A DNA stretch of 64,000 nucleotides. It comes from Xanthomonas massiliensis. Its GTDB lineage: Bacteria > Pseudomonadota > Gammaproteobacteria > Xanthomonadales > Xanthomonadaceae. Under the pieces are notes generated by a model. That model was not told the origin of the DNA, searched no databases, and saw only the letters and a list, made by a program, of their open reading frames with translations. Numbering within the stretch: the stretch's first letter is position 1; every line of letters begins with the position of its first letter. The DNA lies in assembly GCF_900018785.1 (NCBI RefSeq), contig NZ_FCOY01000002.1, positions 186,001-250,000 on the forward strand, read 5' to 3'. A program made the position numbers and the translations under genes. Positions 53,093-62,454 of the stretch are shown here, piece after piece.

Positions 53093-53683
53093 TCAGCGGG
53101 CGGTGTCGGCCGCCAGGGGCCGGATCACGCCGCAGGCCACGCGGGCGCCGGCATTGCCCGCCGGCTGGCTGCGGTAGTCGTCGGGGGCGGCATGCACGAC
53201 GATGGCGCGGCCGATCAGGTCGTGGCCGGGATCGCCGCCCAGCGACAGGCCGGCGAGATGAAGATCGACCTGGGCCACGCCGTCGGCATCGCTGGCCAGG
53301 TTGTCCATGTCGCCGGCATGGAACGTGCCCTGCCCGCGCCGCCCGTGGGCCGCGTTGGCCGGGTTGAAGTGGCCGCCGGCGCTGGCCGCGTCCATGGCGC
53401 TGCAGTCGCCGTGCTCGTGCACGTGGAAGCCGAAACGGCCCAGTGGCGGCAGGCCGCCGACGGTGCCGGGGAGGTGCACGCCGCCAGCCTCCGGGACCAG
53501 CACCAGGCGGCCGCTGACCAGGCTGGCCGAGGCCGGCGCCAGCGCCACCTCGGCACGCGCCACGGCCGCTGCCGGCGGCACGGGCGGGGCCGGCGGCGGG
53601 GCCGGGGCCCGCGGCGTGGTGCTGCAGGCGGCCAGCACCAGCAGCGCCGGCACGGGCAGGAGACGGAGCGCGGAAGGCATCAT
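53093..53683 (-). CDS. sodC: Cu/Zn superoxide dismutase, lipoprotein (first of a tandem pair)
   Basis: A 196-residue lipoprotein with lipobox LAAC and a Pro/Ala-rich linker. Ligands: FGFHVHEHGDCS, GGHFNP, FHAGDMDNL and AIVVHAAPDD. It differs from the other copy in the loop RRGQGTFHAGD, which replaces VMSDPHHGGD. The pair is diverged enough to be an old duplication or separate acquisitions. First of the two genes. Confidence 0.95.
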   Translation of the reverse strand: MMPSALRLLPVPALLVLAACSTTPRAPAPPPAPPVPPAAAVARAEVALAPASASLVSGRLVLVPEAGGVHLPGTVGGLPPLGRFGFHVHEHGDCSAMDAASAGGHFNPANAAHGRRGQGTFHAGDMDNLASDADGVAQVDLHLAGLSLGGDPGHDLIGRAIVVHAAPDDYRSQPAGNAGARVACGVIRPLAADTAR

Positions 53684-53743
53684 GGCGCGACGTTACCGTG
53701 GGCGCCGTTGAGGCGCCATGAAAGAGGCGCGGCCCGCATCCGG

Positions 53744-55168
53744 TCAGCGTCGCCGGCGCCCGGGCCCGAGCTTGCGGGTGACGGTGTTGCGGCCCACGCC
53801 CAGGCGCTGCGCAGCCTCCGAGCGACGCCCGCCGGTCAGCTCCAGCGCCACCTCCAGCAATGCCTTGTCCAGGCGCGCGCGCGCCTCGGCATGCACGCCT
53901 TCGGCGCCCTCCTCCAGGCGCCGCCGCGCCCACGTCGCCAGCAGCTCGTCCCATTCGCCCACGGCGCTGCGCCGCGGGCGTCCGCCGCGCGCCAGGGCCT
54001 GGGCCACGTCGCGCGCGTCGATGTTCTCCCCGGCCGCCATGGCCGCCAGGCGCCAGCACACGTTCTCCAGTTCGCGCACGTTGCCCGGCCAGTCGTGGCG
54101 GCGCAGCGCCTCCAGCGCCGCCGCGGTCGGGCGCTTGACCGGCGTGCCCAGCTTGGCCGCGGCCAGGGCCAGGAAGTTGCCGGCCAGCTGCGCCACGTCG
54201 GCGCTGCGCTCGCGCAGCGGCGGCAGGCGCAGGCGCACCACGTCCAGCCGGTGCAGCAGGTCGGCCCGGAAGCGGCCCTGCTCGACCAGGGCCTCCAGGT
54301 CCTGATGGGTGGCGGCGATCACGCGCACGTCCACGCGGATCAGCTCGCGCCCGCCGACACGGAAGAACTCGCCCTCGGCCAGCACGCGCAGCAGCCGCGT
54401 CTGCAGCGGCAGCGGCATGTCGCCGATCTCGTCCAGGAACAGGGTGCCGCCGTCGGCCTGCTCGAAGCGGCCGATGTGGCGCTTGCTGGCGCCGGTGAAG
54501 GCGCCGGCCTCGTGGCCGAACAGCTCGCTCTCCAGCAGTTCGGCCGGGATCGCGGCGGTGTTGAGCGCCACGAACGGCGCACGCGCGCGCGGCGATTCGC
54601 GGTGCAGGGCGCGCGCCACCAATTCCTTGCCGGTCCCGGTCTCGCCGCTGATCAGCACCGCCAGCGGCGCCTGCGCCAACCGGCCGATGGCGCGGAACAG
54701 CGCGCGCATCTCCGGGGTGGAACCGATCAGCTCGGTGCGCCCGGCCTCGGCCTGGGGCAGGCGCGGCGGCAGGCGCCGTTCCGGCAGCGCGCGCGCGGCC
54801 AGCGCCACCGCGTCGTCCAGGTCGAAGGGCTTGGACAGGAACTCGTGCGCCCCGCCGCGGAATGCGCCGGCGGTGCTGGCCACGTCGGTGTAGGCGGACA
54901 TTACGATCACCGGCAGCTTGGGATGGGCGGCCTTGAGCCGGTCCAACAGCACCAGGCCGTCGTCGCCGGGCATGCGCACGTCGGTGAACAGCAGGTCCGG
55001 CGGCGCCTGCAGGCGGATGGCCTGCAGCGCCGAGGCGGCGCTGTCGAAGCCATCGACCTGGTAGCCGGCCTCGCGCAGCGCCGTGGCCAGCACGAAGCGC
55101 ACGGAGCGGTCGTCGTCGACCACCCAGATGCGCTGCGAGGGGTGATGAGCAACGGAAGCGGTGGCCAT
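53744..55168 (-). CDS. ntrC: Nitrogen regulator NtrC (NR-I)
   Basis: A 474-residue sigma-54 activator. Receiver domain with Asp63 in FTDVRMPGDDG; AAA+ domain with Walker A GETGTGKE, the sigma-54 contact loop GAFTGAS and Walker B GGTLFLDEIGD; Fis-type helix-turn-helix at the end (RRSEAAQRLGVGRNTVTRKL). ATG at 55168 follows the ntrB stop by 5 bp. It should activate glnA and possibly glnK-amtB under nitrogen limitation. Confidence 0.97.
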   Translation of the reverse strand: MATASVAHHPSQRIWVVDDDRSVRFVLATALREAGYQVDGFDSAASALQAIRLQAPPDLLFTDVRMPGDDGLVLLDRLKAAHPKLPVIVMSAYTDVASTAGAFRGGAHEFLSKPFDLDDAVALAARALPERRLPPRLPQAEAGRTELIGSTPEMRALFRAIGRLAQAPLAVLISGETGTGKELVARALHRESPRARAPFVALNTAAIPAELLESELFGHEAGAFTGASKRHIGRFEQADGGTLFLDEIGDMPLPLQTRLLRVLAEGEFFRVGGRELIRVDVRVIAATHQDLEALVEQGRFRADLLHRLDVVRLRLPPLRERSADVAQLAGNFLALAAAKLGTPVKRPTAAALEALRRHDWPGNVRELENVCWRLAAMAAGENIDARDVAQALARGGRPRRSAVGEWDELLATWARRRLEEGAEGVHAEARARLDKALLEVALELTGGRRSEAAQRLGVGRNTVTRKLGPGRRRR

Positions 55169-55173
55169 GATCG

Positions 55174-56238
55174 TCAGACTCCGGATTGCGCCACGGGGCC
55201 GTCGCCGGCCTCGGGCAGCTGCGGCAGCAGCAGGGTGAACACGGTGTGGCCAGGGCGCGAGCGGAAGCCGAGCGTGCCGTGGTGCTCGCGGGCGACCTGC
55301 TGGGCCAGCGCCAGGCCCAGACCGCTGCCTTCGGCGCGCCCGGACACCAGCGGCAGGAACAGGTGGCCGGCCAGCGACTCGGGCACCCCGGCGCCGTCGT
55401 CGATGACCTCCAGGCGCAGGGCCATCGTGTGCACGCGGTCGCGGATGCGCAGGCCATGCTCGACGCGGGTGCGCAGGGTCACGCTGGCCGCGCCGGCCTG
55501 CATCGCGTTGCGGACCAGGTTCCATACCGCCTGGGTGAGGCGGTCGAAGTCGCCGGGGAACTCGGGGATGCTGGGATCGTAGTCGCGGCGCATGCGTACC
55601 CGGCCGGCGCCCTCCGCCTCGGCCAGGCGCAGCACGCGCTCGAGCACCTCGTGGATGTTCAGCGGCGCATGCGCGCGCACCGGCCCCTGCGAGAGCAGCT
55701 GGTCGAGCAGGCCGTTGAGGCGCTCGATCTCCGCGCCGATCAGCTCGACCAGTTCGCGCTCGTCCTCGTCGCGGCCGGCGATGCGGCGCGCCAGCAGCTG
55801 GGCCGCGCCCTTGAGCCCGGCCAGCGGATTGCGCAGCTCGTGGGCCAGCCCGCGCAACGCCGCCGACAGCGCGGTCGGCAGGGCCTGCTCCGGGTCCAGC
55901 GCGGGGAACTCGTCCACCGGCTGGGCTTCCAGCAGCCAGCCGCCGTCGTCCAGCCGCGACAGCCAGCCGTCGGCGAAGCGCGGCGCCTCGCCGGGCAGCC
56001 CGAACGCCAGCCGGTGCAGGCGCAGCACGTCGCGCTCGCGGTTCTCCAGGAACCGCACTAGGGCGTCGCTGCGCATTTCCAGCGAGGCCAGCGGCTGTCC
56101 CTGCAGGCGCCGCTCCCCGGTGCCGAGCCAGCGCGCGAAGGCCGGGTTGACCCCGAGCACGCGCCCGTCGGCGCCGGCCCAGGCCACCGGGGTACCCAGC
56201 GCATCGACGCCAGGGACGGGCTCGCGGCGCACCGTCAT
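55174..56238 (-). CDS. ntrB: Nitrogen sensor kinase NtrB (NR-II)
   Basis: A 354-residue soluble kinase. A PAS-like domain (about 10-110) precedes the H-box LRGLAHELRNPLAGLKGAAQL with His133; the ATPase domain shows VWNLVRNAMQAG and DDGAGVP plus GSGLGLALAQQVAREHHG. It phosphorylates or dephosphorylates NtrC under control of the PII protein. First gene of ntrBC; the spacer to amtB carries two strong palindromes. Confidence 0.96.
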   Translation of the reverse strand: MTVRREPVPGVDALGTPVAWAGADGRVLGVNPAFARWLGTGERRLQGQPLASLEMRSDALVRFLENRERDVLRLHRLAFGLPGEAPRFADGWLSRLDDGGWLLEAQPVDEFPALDPEQALPTALSAALRGLAHELRNPLAGLKGAAQLLARRIAGRDEDERELVELIGAEIERLNGLLDQLLSQGPVRAHAPLNIHEVLERVLRLAEAEGAGRVRMRRDYDPSIPEFPGDFDRLTQAVWNLVRNAMQAGAASVTLRTRVEHGLRIRDRVHTMALRLEVIDDGAGVPESLAGHLFLPLVSGRAEGSGLGLALAQQVAREHHGTLGFRSRPGHTVFTLLLPQLPEAGDGPVAQSGV

Positions 56239-56298
56239 TGCACCACCCTGGTGCTAACCACCATCCTCGTCACGGCCTCGCCCCTCGTTGCCGCGCGT

Positions 56299-56316
56299 CC
56301 CGGGCCATGGCCCGGG
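56299..56316. promoter_or_regulatory. Perfect 18-bp palindrome upstream of ntrB
   Basis: CCCGGGCCATGGCCCGGG is a perfect palindrome 60 bp upstream of the ntrB start and just beyond the amtB terminator hairpin. It could be a binding site or part of the amtB transcript end. Confidence 0.45.
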
Positions 56317-56323
56317 CGCGGGC

Positions 56324-56360
56324 GGCAGCGCCCGCCGCCATGCCGACGGCGGGCGCTGCC
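56324..56360 (-). terminator. Hairpin after amtB
   Basis: A perfect 14-bp stem GGCAGCGCCCGCCG / CGGCGGGCGCTGCC with a 9-base loop starts 5 bp after the amtB stop. No T run follows, so termination would be weak or depend on the next palindrome. Confidence 0.6.
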
Positions 56361-56364
56361 CGGT

Positions 56365-57804
56365 TCAGACGTCGTAGGCCGATTCGCCATGCGAGGTGAT
56401 GTCCAGGCCCTCGCGCTCGGCGTCCTTGCCCACGCGCAGCCCGACCGTCCAGCCGGTGATCTTGAGCGCGACGAAGGTCACCACCGCGCACCAGACCACG
56501 GTGAACAGCACGCTCTCGACCTGGATCAGCACCTGCGCGCCCATCGAGTCCACGCCCTCGGCGAAGCCGGTGCCGCCCAGCGCCGGCGCGCTGAACACGC
56601 CGGTGAGGATCGCGCCGACGATGCCGCCCACGCCGTGCACGCCGAACACGTCGGCCACGTCGTCCACGCGCAGCAGGCGCTTGAGCCCGGTCACGCCCCA
56701 TACGCAGATCATGCCGGCCAGCACGCCGATGACCAGCGCGCCCATCGGGCCGACCGTGCCGCAGGCCGGGGTGATGCCGACCAGGCCGGCCACCGCGCCC
56801 GAGGCCGCGCCCAGCGCGGAGGGCTTGCCCTTGGTCAGCGCCTCGACCAGCACCCAGCCCACCACCGCCGCGGCGGTGGCCAGGATGGTGTTGATGAACG
56901 CCAGCGCCGCGGTGCTGTTGGCGGCGGCCGCCGAGCCGGCGTTGAAGCCGAACCAGCCCACCCACAGCAGCATCGCGCCGACATAGGTGAACGGCACGTT
57001 GTGCGGCTTGAGCACGCCCTGGCCGAAGCCGATGCGCTTGCCGACCATGTAGGCGCCGACCAGCGCGGCCACGCCGGCGTTGATGTGCACCACCGTGCCG
57101 CCGGCGAAGTCCAGCGCACCCCGGTTCTTCAGGAAGCCGCCCTCGCCCCAGACGATGTGCGCCATCGGCACGTAGCTGAAGGTGAACCACAGCGCCGAGA
57201 ACAGCACCACCGCCTTGAACTTCATGCGCTCGGCGAAGCCGCCGACGATCAGCGCGGTGGTGATGCCGGCGAAGGTGGACTGGAAGGCCACGAACAGCAG
57301 TTCGGGCAGGCCGCTGCTGATGGTCTCCGGCGAGATCCCCTTCAGGAACGCCTTGCTGGTGAACGAGCCGAAGAAGGCGTTGCCGGCGCTGAACACCGCG
57401 CTGTAGCCGTAGAACACCCACAGCACCAGCACCAGCGAGAACACCACCAGCACCTGGCTGAGGATGGACAGCACGTTCTTGGCGCGCACCAGGCCGCCGT
57501 AGAACAGCGACACGCCCGGTACCGTCATCAGCAGCACCAGCAGCGTGGAGGTGAGCATCCAGGCCACGTCGCCGTGGTCGTAGGCCGCGGCCACCGGCTC
57601 GGCGTCGGCCTGGGGCTTGTCGGCCGGCGTGGCATCGGCCAGCGGCTCGGTCTGGACCGTCTCGCTCGGCAGCGGGGCGACCTGGGCCTGGGCCAGGGCG
57701 CGTGGCGCCTGCCCGAGCAGCAGCACGGCCGCCAGGGCGAGCAGGGTGGACAGCGCCGCGCCGCGCAGGCGGGCGGGAATTCCGGCGAAGGTTGCGATGT
57801 TCAT
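56365..57804 (-). CDS. amtB: Ammonium transporter
   Basis: A 479-residue membrane channel for ammonium. A signal-like first segment and a polar linker (about 35-70) precede eleven core spans. DVAWMLTSTLLVLLMTVPGVSLFYGGLVRAKNVL and FAGGTVVHINAGVAALVGAYMVGKR with the first pore histidine, and GVHGVGGIVGAILTGVF with the second, are present. It starts 17 bp after glnK, forming the classic glnK-amtB pair in which uridylylation of GlnK releases the channel. Confidence 0.97.
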   Translation of the reverse strand: MNIATFAGIPARLRGAALSTLLALAAVLLLGQAPRALAQAQVAPLPSETVQTEPLADATPADKPQADAEPVAAAYDHGDVAWMLTSTLLVLLMTVPGVSLFYGGLVRAKNVLSILSQVLVVFSLVLVLWVFYGYSAVFSAGNAFFGSFTSKAFLKGISPETISSGLPELLFVAFQSTFAGITTALIVGGFAERMKFKAVVLFSALWFTFSYVPMAHIVWGEGGFLKNRGALDFAGGTVVHINAGVAALVGAYMVGKRIGFGQGVLKPHNVPFTYVGAMLLWVGWFGFNAGSAAAANSTAALAFINTILATAAAVVGWVLVEALTKGKPSALGAASGAVAGLVGITPACGTVGPMGALVIGVLAGMICVWGVTGLKRLLRVDDVADVFGVHGVGGIVGAILTGVFSAPALGGTGFAEGVDSMGAQVLIQVESVLFTVVWCAVVTFVALKITGWTVGLRVGKDAEREGLDITSHGESAYDV

Positions 57805-57821
57805 GGGGGAAGGCTCCTTCG

Positions 57822-58508
<687 letters not shown>

Positions 58509-59918
58509 TCAGTTCGCGTAGTACAGCTGGTATTCCAGCGGGTGGGTGGCGGCGCGGAACTTGGTCACCTCCTGCATCTTCAGCGCGATGTAGCCGTCGA
58601 TGAAGTCGTCGGTGAACACGCCGCCGGCCTTGAGGAACTCGCGGTCGGCATCCAGCGCCTCCAGCGCCTGGTCCAGGCTCGAGCACACCTGCGGGATCAG
58701 CTTCTCCTCCTCCGGCGGCAGGTCGTACAGGTCCTTGTCGCTGGGCGCGCCCGGGTCGATCTGGTTCTTGATGCCGTCCAGGCCGGCCATCATCAGCACG
58801 GCGAAGGTCAGGTAGCCGGACTGCAGCGGATCGGGGAAGCGGATCTCGATGCGGCGCGCCTTCGGGCTGGACACCCACGGGATGCGGCACGAGGCCGAGC
58901 GGTTGCGCGCCGAGTAGGCCAGCATCACCGGCGCCTCGAAGCCGGGCACCAGGCGCTTGTAGCTGTTGGTGCCGGAATTGGCGAAGGCGTTGATGGCCTT
59001 GGCGTGCTTGAAGATGCCGCCGATGTACCACAGCGCCAGCTGGCTCAGGCCGCCGTAGCCGTCGCCGGAGAACAGGTTGGTGCCGTCCTTGGACAGCGAC
59101 TGGTGCACGTGCATGCCCGAGCCATTGTCGCCGACGATCGGCTTGGGCATGAAGGTCGCGGTCTTGCCGTTGCGGTAGGCGACGTTCTTGATCACGTACT
59201 TGGTGGTGAGCAGCTCGTCGGCCTTCTTCACCAGCGAGTTGAACTTGGTGCCGATCTCGCACTGGCCGGCGGTGGCGACCTCGTGGTGGTGCACCTCGAC
59301 CTCGATGCCCAGCTCGGTGAGCACCTTGCACATCTCCGAGCGCAGGTCCTGCAGCGAATCGGTCGGCGGCACCGGGAAGTAGCCGCCCTTCACGCCGGGA
59401 CGGTAGCCACTGTTGCCGCCCTCGATCTTGGCCGAGCTGCTCCAGGCGCCTTCCTCGGACTCGATCTGGAAGAAGGTGTGCTGCATGTCGTTGCCGAAGC
59501 GCACGCCGTCGAAGATGAAGAACTCCGGCTCCGGGCCGAAGAACGCCTGGTCGGCGATGCCGGAGGACTTCAGGTAGGCCTCGGCGCGCTTGGCGATGCC
59601 GCGCGGATCGCGCGTGTAGGGCTGCATCGTGGCCGGATCGAGGATGTCGCAGATCAGAGCCAGGGTCGGATCGGCGTAGAACGGGTCGACGAAGGCGGTG
59701 CTGGCGTCGGGCAGCAGCACCATGTCCGACTCGTTGATGCCCTTCCAGCCGGCGATCGAGCTGCCATCGAACATCTTGCCCTCTTCGAACAGCTCGGGCT
59801 CGATGATGCTGGCCGGGAACGTCACGTGCTGCTGCACGCCGCGCATGTCGACGAAGCGCAGATCGACGAATTCGATCTTGTTGTCCTTGACCAGCTTCTC
59901 AATGTTTTCCAGGGACAT
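58509..59918 (-). CDS. glnA: Glutamine synthetase type I
   Basis: A 469-residue GSI enzyme making glutamine from glutamate, ammonia and [63 protein letters not shown] and [11 protein letters not shown] are the active-site elements. The adenylylation site tyrosine lies in DLYDLPPEE (near residue 398), so activity is regulated by GlnE. The promoter just upstream is of the sigma-54 type with an NtrC-like site. Confidence 0.98.
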   Translation of the reverse strand: MSLENIEKLVKDNKIEFVDLRFVDMRGVQQHVTFPASIIEPELFEEGKMFDGSSIAGWKGINESDMVLLPDASTAFVDPFYADPTLALICDILDPATMQPYTRDPRGIAKRAEAYLKSSGIADQAFFGPEPEFFIFDGVRFGNDMQHTFFQIESEEGAWSSSAKIEGGNSGYRPGVKGGYFPVPPTDSLQDLRSEMCKVLTELGIEVEVHHHEVATAGQCEIGTKFNSLVKKADELLTTKYVIKNVAYRNGKTATFMPKPIVGDNGSGMHVHQSLSKDGTNLFSGDGYGGLSQLALWYIGGIFKHAKAINAFANSGTNSYKRLVPGFEAPVMLAYSARNRSASCRIPWVSSPKARRIEIRFPDPLQSGYLTFAVLMMAGLDGIKNQIDPGAPSDKDLYDLPPEEEKLIPQVCSSLDQALEALDADREFLKAGGVFTDDFIDGYIALKMQEVTKFRAATHPLEYQLYYAN

Positions 59919-59969
59919 GTTCGATGCAACCTCGGGAGTAAATGGGTCGGATGGGTCCGCGCCGATAGC

Positions 59970-59985
59970 AGCAAATGCCGTGCCA
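59970..59985 (-). promoter_or_regulatory. Sigma-54 promoter of glnA
   Basis: On the minus strand TGGCACGGCATTTGCT matches the -24/-12 consensus TGGCAC-N5-TTGCT in full. The transcript should start near 59958, about 40 bp before the glnA ATG. Confidence 0.92.
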
Positions 59986-60067
59986 TGTGGCAACCCGTTG
60001 AATCGCAAGGCCTTGCCCTGCGCACTGCGGCACGATTTGCACCAATAAAGGGATACATGAAGAGCAT

Positions 60068-60084
60068 AGCACCACGATCGTGCA
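60068..60084 (-). promoter_or_regulatory. NtrC-type enhancer site upstream of glnA
   Basis: TGCACGATCGTGGTGCT follows the pattern TGCAC-N5-TGGTGCA with one mismatch at the last base. Its centre lies about 118 bp upstream of the predicted start site, a usual distance for NtrC enhancers. It is also near the uppP promoter on the other strand. Confidence 0.7.
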
Positions 60085-60157
60085 ATGCACCCTGCGCGGC
60101 GGGGGCACGGTGCGGATGCTCTATGCTGGGCGCCCTTTTCCCGCCCGGATCGGCCCC

Positions 60158-60955
60158 ATGTCCGACCTGCTTTCCGCCCTGCTGCTGGGCATCCTGGAAG
60201 GCCTCACCGAGTTCCTCCCCATCTCCAGCACCGGTCACCTGCTGATCGCCGAACACTGGCTCGGGCACCGTTCGGACTTCTTCAACATCGTCATCCAGGC
60301 CGGCGCGATCCTGGCGATCACCCTGGTCTACCGGCAGCGGCTGTGGGCCCTGGCCACCGGCCTGGACCAGCGCGCCAACCGCGACTACCTGGCCAAGCTG
60401 GTGGCCGCGTTCGCGGTGACCGCGGTGGTCGGCCTGCTGGTGCGCAAGGCCGGCTGGCAGCTGCCGGAGACGCTGCCGCCGGTGGCCTGGGCGCTGCTGA
60501 TCGGCGGCGTGTGGATGCTGGTGGCCGAGCACTACGCCGAACGCCTGCCCGAGAGCACCACCGTGACCTGGAAGGTCGCCATCGCCGTCGGCCTGGCGCA
60601 GGTGGTGGCCGGCGTGTTCCCCGGCACCTCGCGCTCGGCGTCCACCATCTTCCTGGCGATGCTGCTGGGCCTGAGCAGCCGTTCGGCGGCGGCCGAGTTC
60701 TGCTTCCTGGTCGGCATCCCGACCATGTTCGCCGCCAGCGCCTACAGCTTCCTGGAGCTGTACATGCACGGCGGCATCGACCACGAGAACTGGCTGGACG
60801 TCGCCGTGGCCTTCGCCGCCGCCGTGGCCACCGGCGTGGTCGTGGTGAAGTGGCTGCTCGGCTTCATCAAGGGCCACACCTTCACCGTGTTCGCGATCTA
60901 CCGCCTGGTGCTGGGCGCGGCCCTGCTGGCCTGGCTGCCGGCCGCCAGCGGCTGA
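60158..60955 (+). CDS. uppP: Undecaprenyl-diphosphate phosphatase
   Basis: A 265-residue membrane enzyme that recycles the cell-wall lipid carrier. [27 protein letters not shown] carries the E-rich first motif, and [33 protein letters not shown] the PGxSRS-type second motif with the catalytic arginine. About eight spans. ATG at 60158; divergent from glnA. Confidence 0.97.
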   Translation: MSDLLSALLLGILEGLTEFLPISSTGHLLIAEHWLGHRSDFFNIVIQAGAILAITLVYRQRLWALATGLDQRANRDYLAKLVAAFAVTAVVGLLVRKAGWQLPETLPPVAWALLIGGVWMLVAEHYAERLPESTTVTWKVAIAVGLAQVVAGVFPGTSRSASTIFLAMLLGLSSRSAAAEFCFLVGIPTMFAASAYSFLELYMHGGIDHENWLDVAVAFAAAVATGVVVVKWLLGFIKGHTFTVFAIYRLVLGAALLAWLPAASG

Positions 60956-61022
60956 GGCTCACCGCCGGTACAGATCCGGTGCATTATCCAGACGCCATCG
61001 ATCCCGATCGCGGAGTCTGCGA

Positions 61023-61811
61023 ATGAACCACCTGCCCGTCGTGACCCTGGCCCTGCTGTTGGCCGGCTGTGGCCACTCGCCGGCGGCGGCCGTGTCGCAG
61101 CCGGCGCCGGATCCGCAATGGCTGGGCCGCTACCACTGGCAGCTGCAACGGGCCGACGACGGCAGCGGCACGGCGATCGCCGAACTGGCCGTCCCCGATC
61201 CGTCGCGGCCACCGCAGCTGGACCTGGGCGCCGACGGCCGCCTGTCCGTCGGCAACACCTGCAACGGCATGAGCGCACGCTACACGGTCGAGGGGGCGCA
61301 GTTGCGCATCGGCGCGCTCGCCAGCACCCGCCGCGCCTGTGCGCCGGCGCTGATGGCGCTGGACGAGGCCCTGGCCACGCGGCTGCACGGCGCGCTGCAG
61401 GCCGCGGTGCAGATGGACGGCAGCACGCCGCTGCTGGTGCTGACCAGCGAGGGCGGCGATCGCCTGGAATTCCGCGGCCGGGTCAGCGATGCCGCGCGCT
61501 ACGGCGATGCCGGCGAGACCGTGTTCCTGGAGGTCGCGGCAGCCACCGTGCCGTGCGTGCATGCGCCGCTGGCGGACGGACGCTGCCTGCAGGTGCGCGA
61601 GGTGCGCTACGACGCACGCGGCCTGAAGGCCGGCGAGCCCGGGCCCTGGCACGCCTTCGCCGACCCGATCCAGGGCTACGAACACGTCGCCGGCGTGCGC
61701 AACGTGCTGCGCCTCAAGCGCTACCGCATCGCCGAGCCGGCGGCCGGCGGCGCCGACGAGGCCTACGTGCTCGACATGGTGGTCGAGAGCGAGGACACCG
61801 GCGCGCGCTGA
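61023..61811 (+). CDS. Lipoprotein with META and DUF4377-like domains
   Basis: A 262-residue lipoprotein, lipobox LAGC. A META-type domain (about 33-150) shows GRYHWQLQRADD, LSVGNTCNGMSARYTVEGAQLRIG and RRACAPALMALDEAL. A second part (about 170-255) with VPCVHAPLADGRCLQVREVRYDARGL fits DUF4377. META domains occur in heat-shock protein HslJ and outer-membrane lipoproteins. Role unknown. Convergent with the YbhB-like gene. Confidence 0.88.
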   Translation: MNHLPVVTLALLLAGCGHSPAAAVSQPAPDPQWLGRYHWQLQRADDGSGTAIAELAVPDPSRPPQLDLGADGRLSVGNTCNGMSARYTVEGAQLRIGALASTRRACAPALMALDEALATRLHGALQAAVQMDGSTPLLVLTSEGGDRLEFRGRVSDAARYGDAGETVFLEVAAATVPCVHAPLADGRCLQVREVRYDARGLKAGEPGPWHAFADPIQGYEHVAGVRNVLRLKRYRIAEPAAGGADEAYVLDMVVESEDTGAR

Positions 61812-61820
61812 ACGGCCGGC

Positions 61821-62435
61821 TCAGCCGGCCAGGGCGGGATTGAGCGTATAGGTGCCGTACGTGCTCGCCTCGGCCAGCACGTGGCCCTGCATGGCCCGCA
61901 GCACGTCGCCGGCGTCGAAGCGTGCCGGCAGGTCCAGGTGCGGCACGTCCAGCGCGAACAGGCGGAAGAAGTAGCGGTGCACGCGCCGGTCGTTGAACGG
62001 CGGGTACGGGCCGTCGTAGCCGAGGTAGTCGCCGGCCATCTGCGCATCGCCGGCGAACCAGCCGGTGTAGCCATTCAGGCCCTGGCGCGCGCCGGCCGGG
62101 CCGGACGGGGCCTGCTTGCCGCGGGCGCTGATGCCGTCGCTGCAGGCACCGGCGGCGATCTCGTGCACGCCGGCGGGGATGTCGGCCATCACCCAGTGGA
62201 TGAAGTCGGTGCGCGGCTGCTCCACCGGGATCTGCACGTCCTCGCGGCCGACGGTCTCGGCCACGGTCGGCGCATCCGGGTCCACGCACAGCAGCACGAA
62301 TGCGCGCGTGGCCGCGGGCGCATCGTCCCAGGCCAGGTGCGGATTGCGGTTGCCGCCGAACCCCTGCGGGGTGCCCATGGCGAACTCGGGGGGAATCGGC
62401 TGGCCGGGCTGGAAACTGTCGCTGTGGATGCGCAT
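61821..62435 (-). CDS. YbhB/YbcL-family protein (PEBP-like)
   Basis: A 204-residue protein of the phosphatidylethanolamine-binding superfamily. PHLAWDDAPAATRAFVLLCVDPDAPT, FIHWVMADIPAGVHEIAAG, GYDGPYPPFNDRRVHRYFFRLFALDV contain the ligand-pocket residues (DPDAP and the GxxPP-HRY core). Its cellular role is not established in bacteria. It starts 19 bp after the TPR gene ends and is probably co-transcribed. Confidence 0.92.
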   Translation of the reverse strand: MRIHSDSFQPGQPIPPEFAMGTPQGFGGNRNPHLAWDDAPAATRAFVLLCVDPDAPTVAETVGREDVQIPVEQPRTDFIHWVMADIPAGVHEIAAGACSDGISARGKQAPSGPAGARQGLNGYTGWFAGDAQMAGDYLGYDGPYPPFNDRRVHRYFFRLFALDVPHLDLPARFDAGDVLRAMQGHVLAEASTYGTYTLNPALAG

Positions 62436-62454
62436 GGCGGACTCCTCGTTCGGA

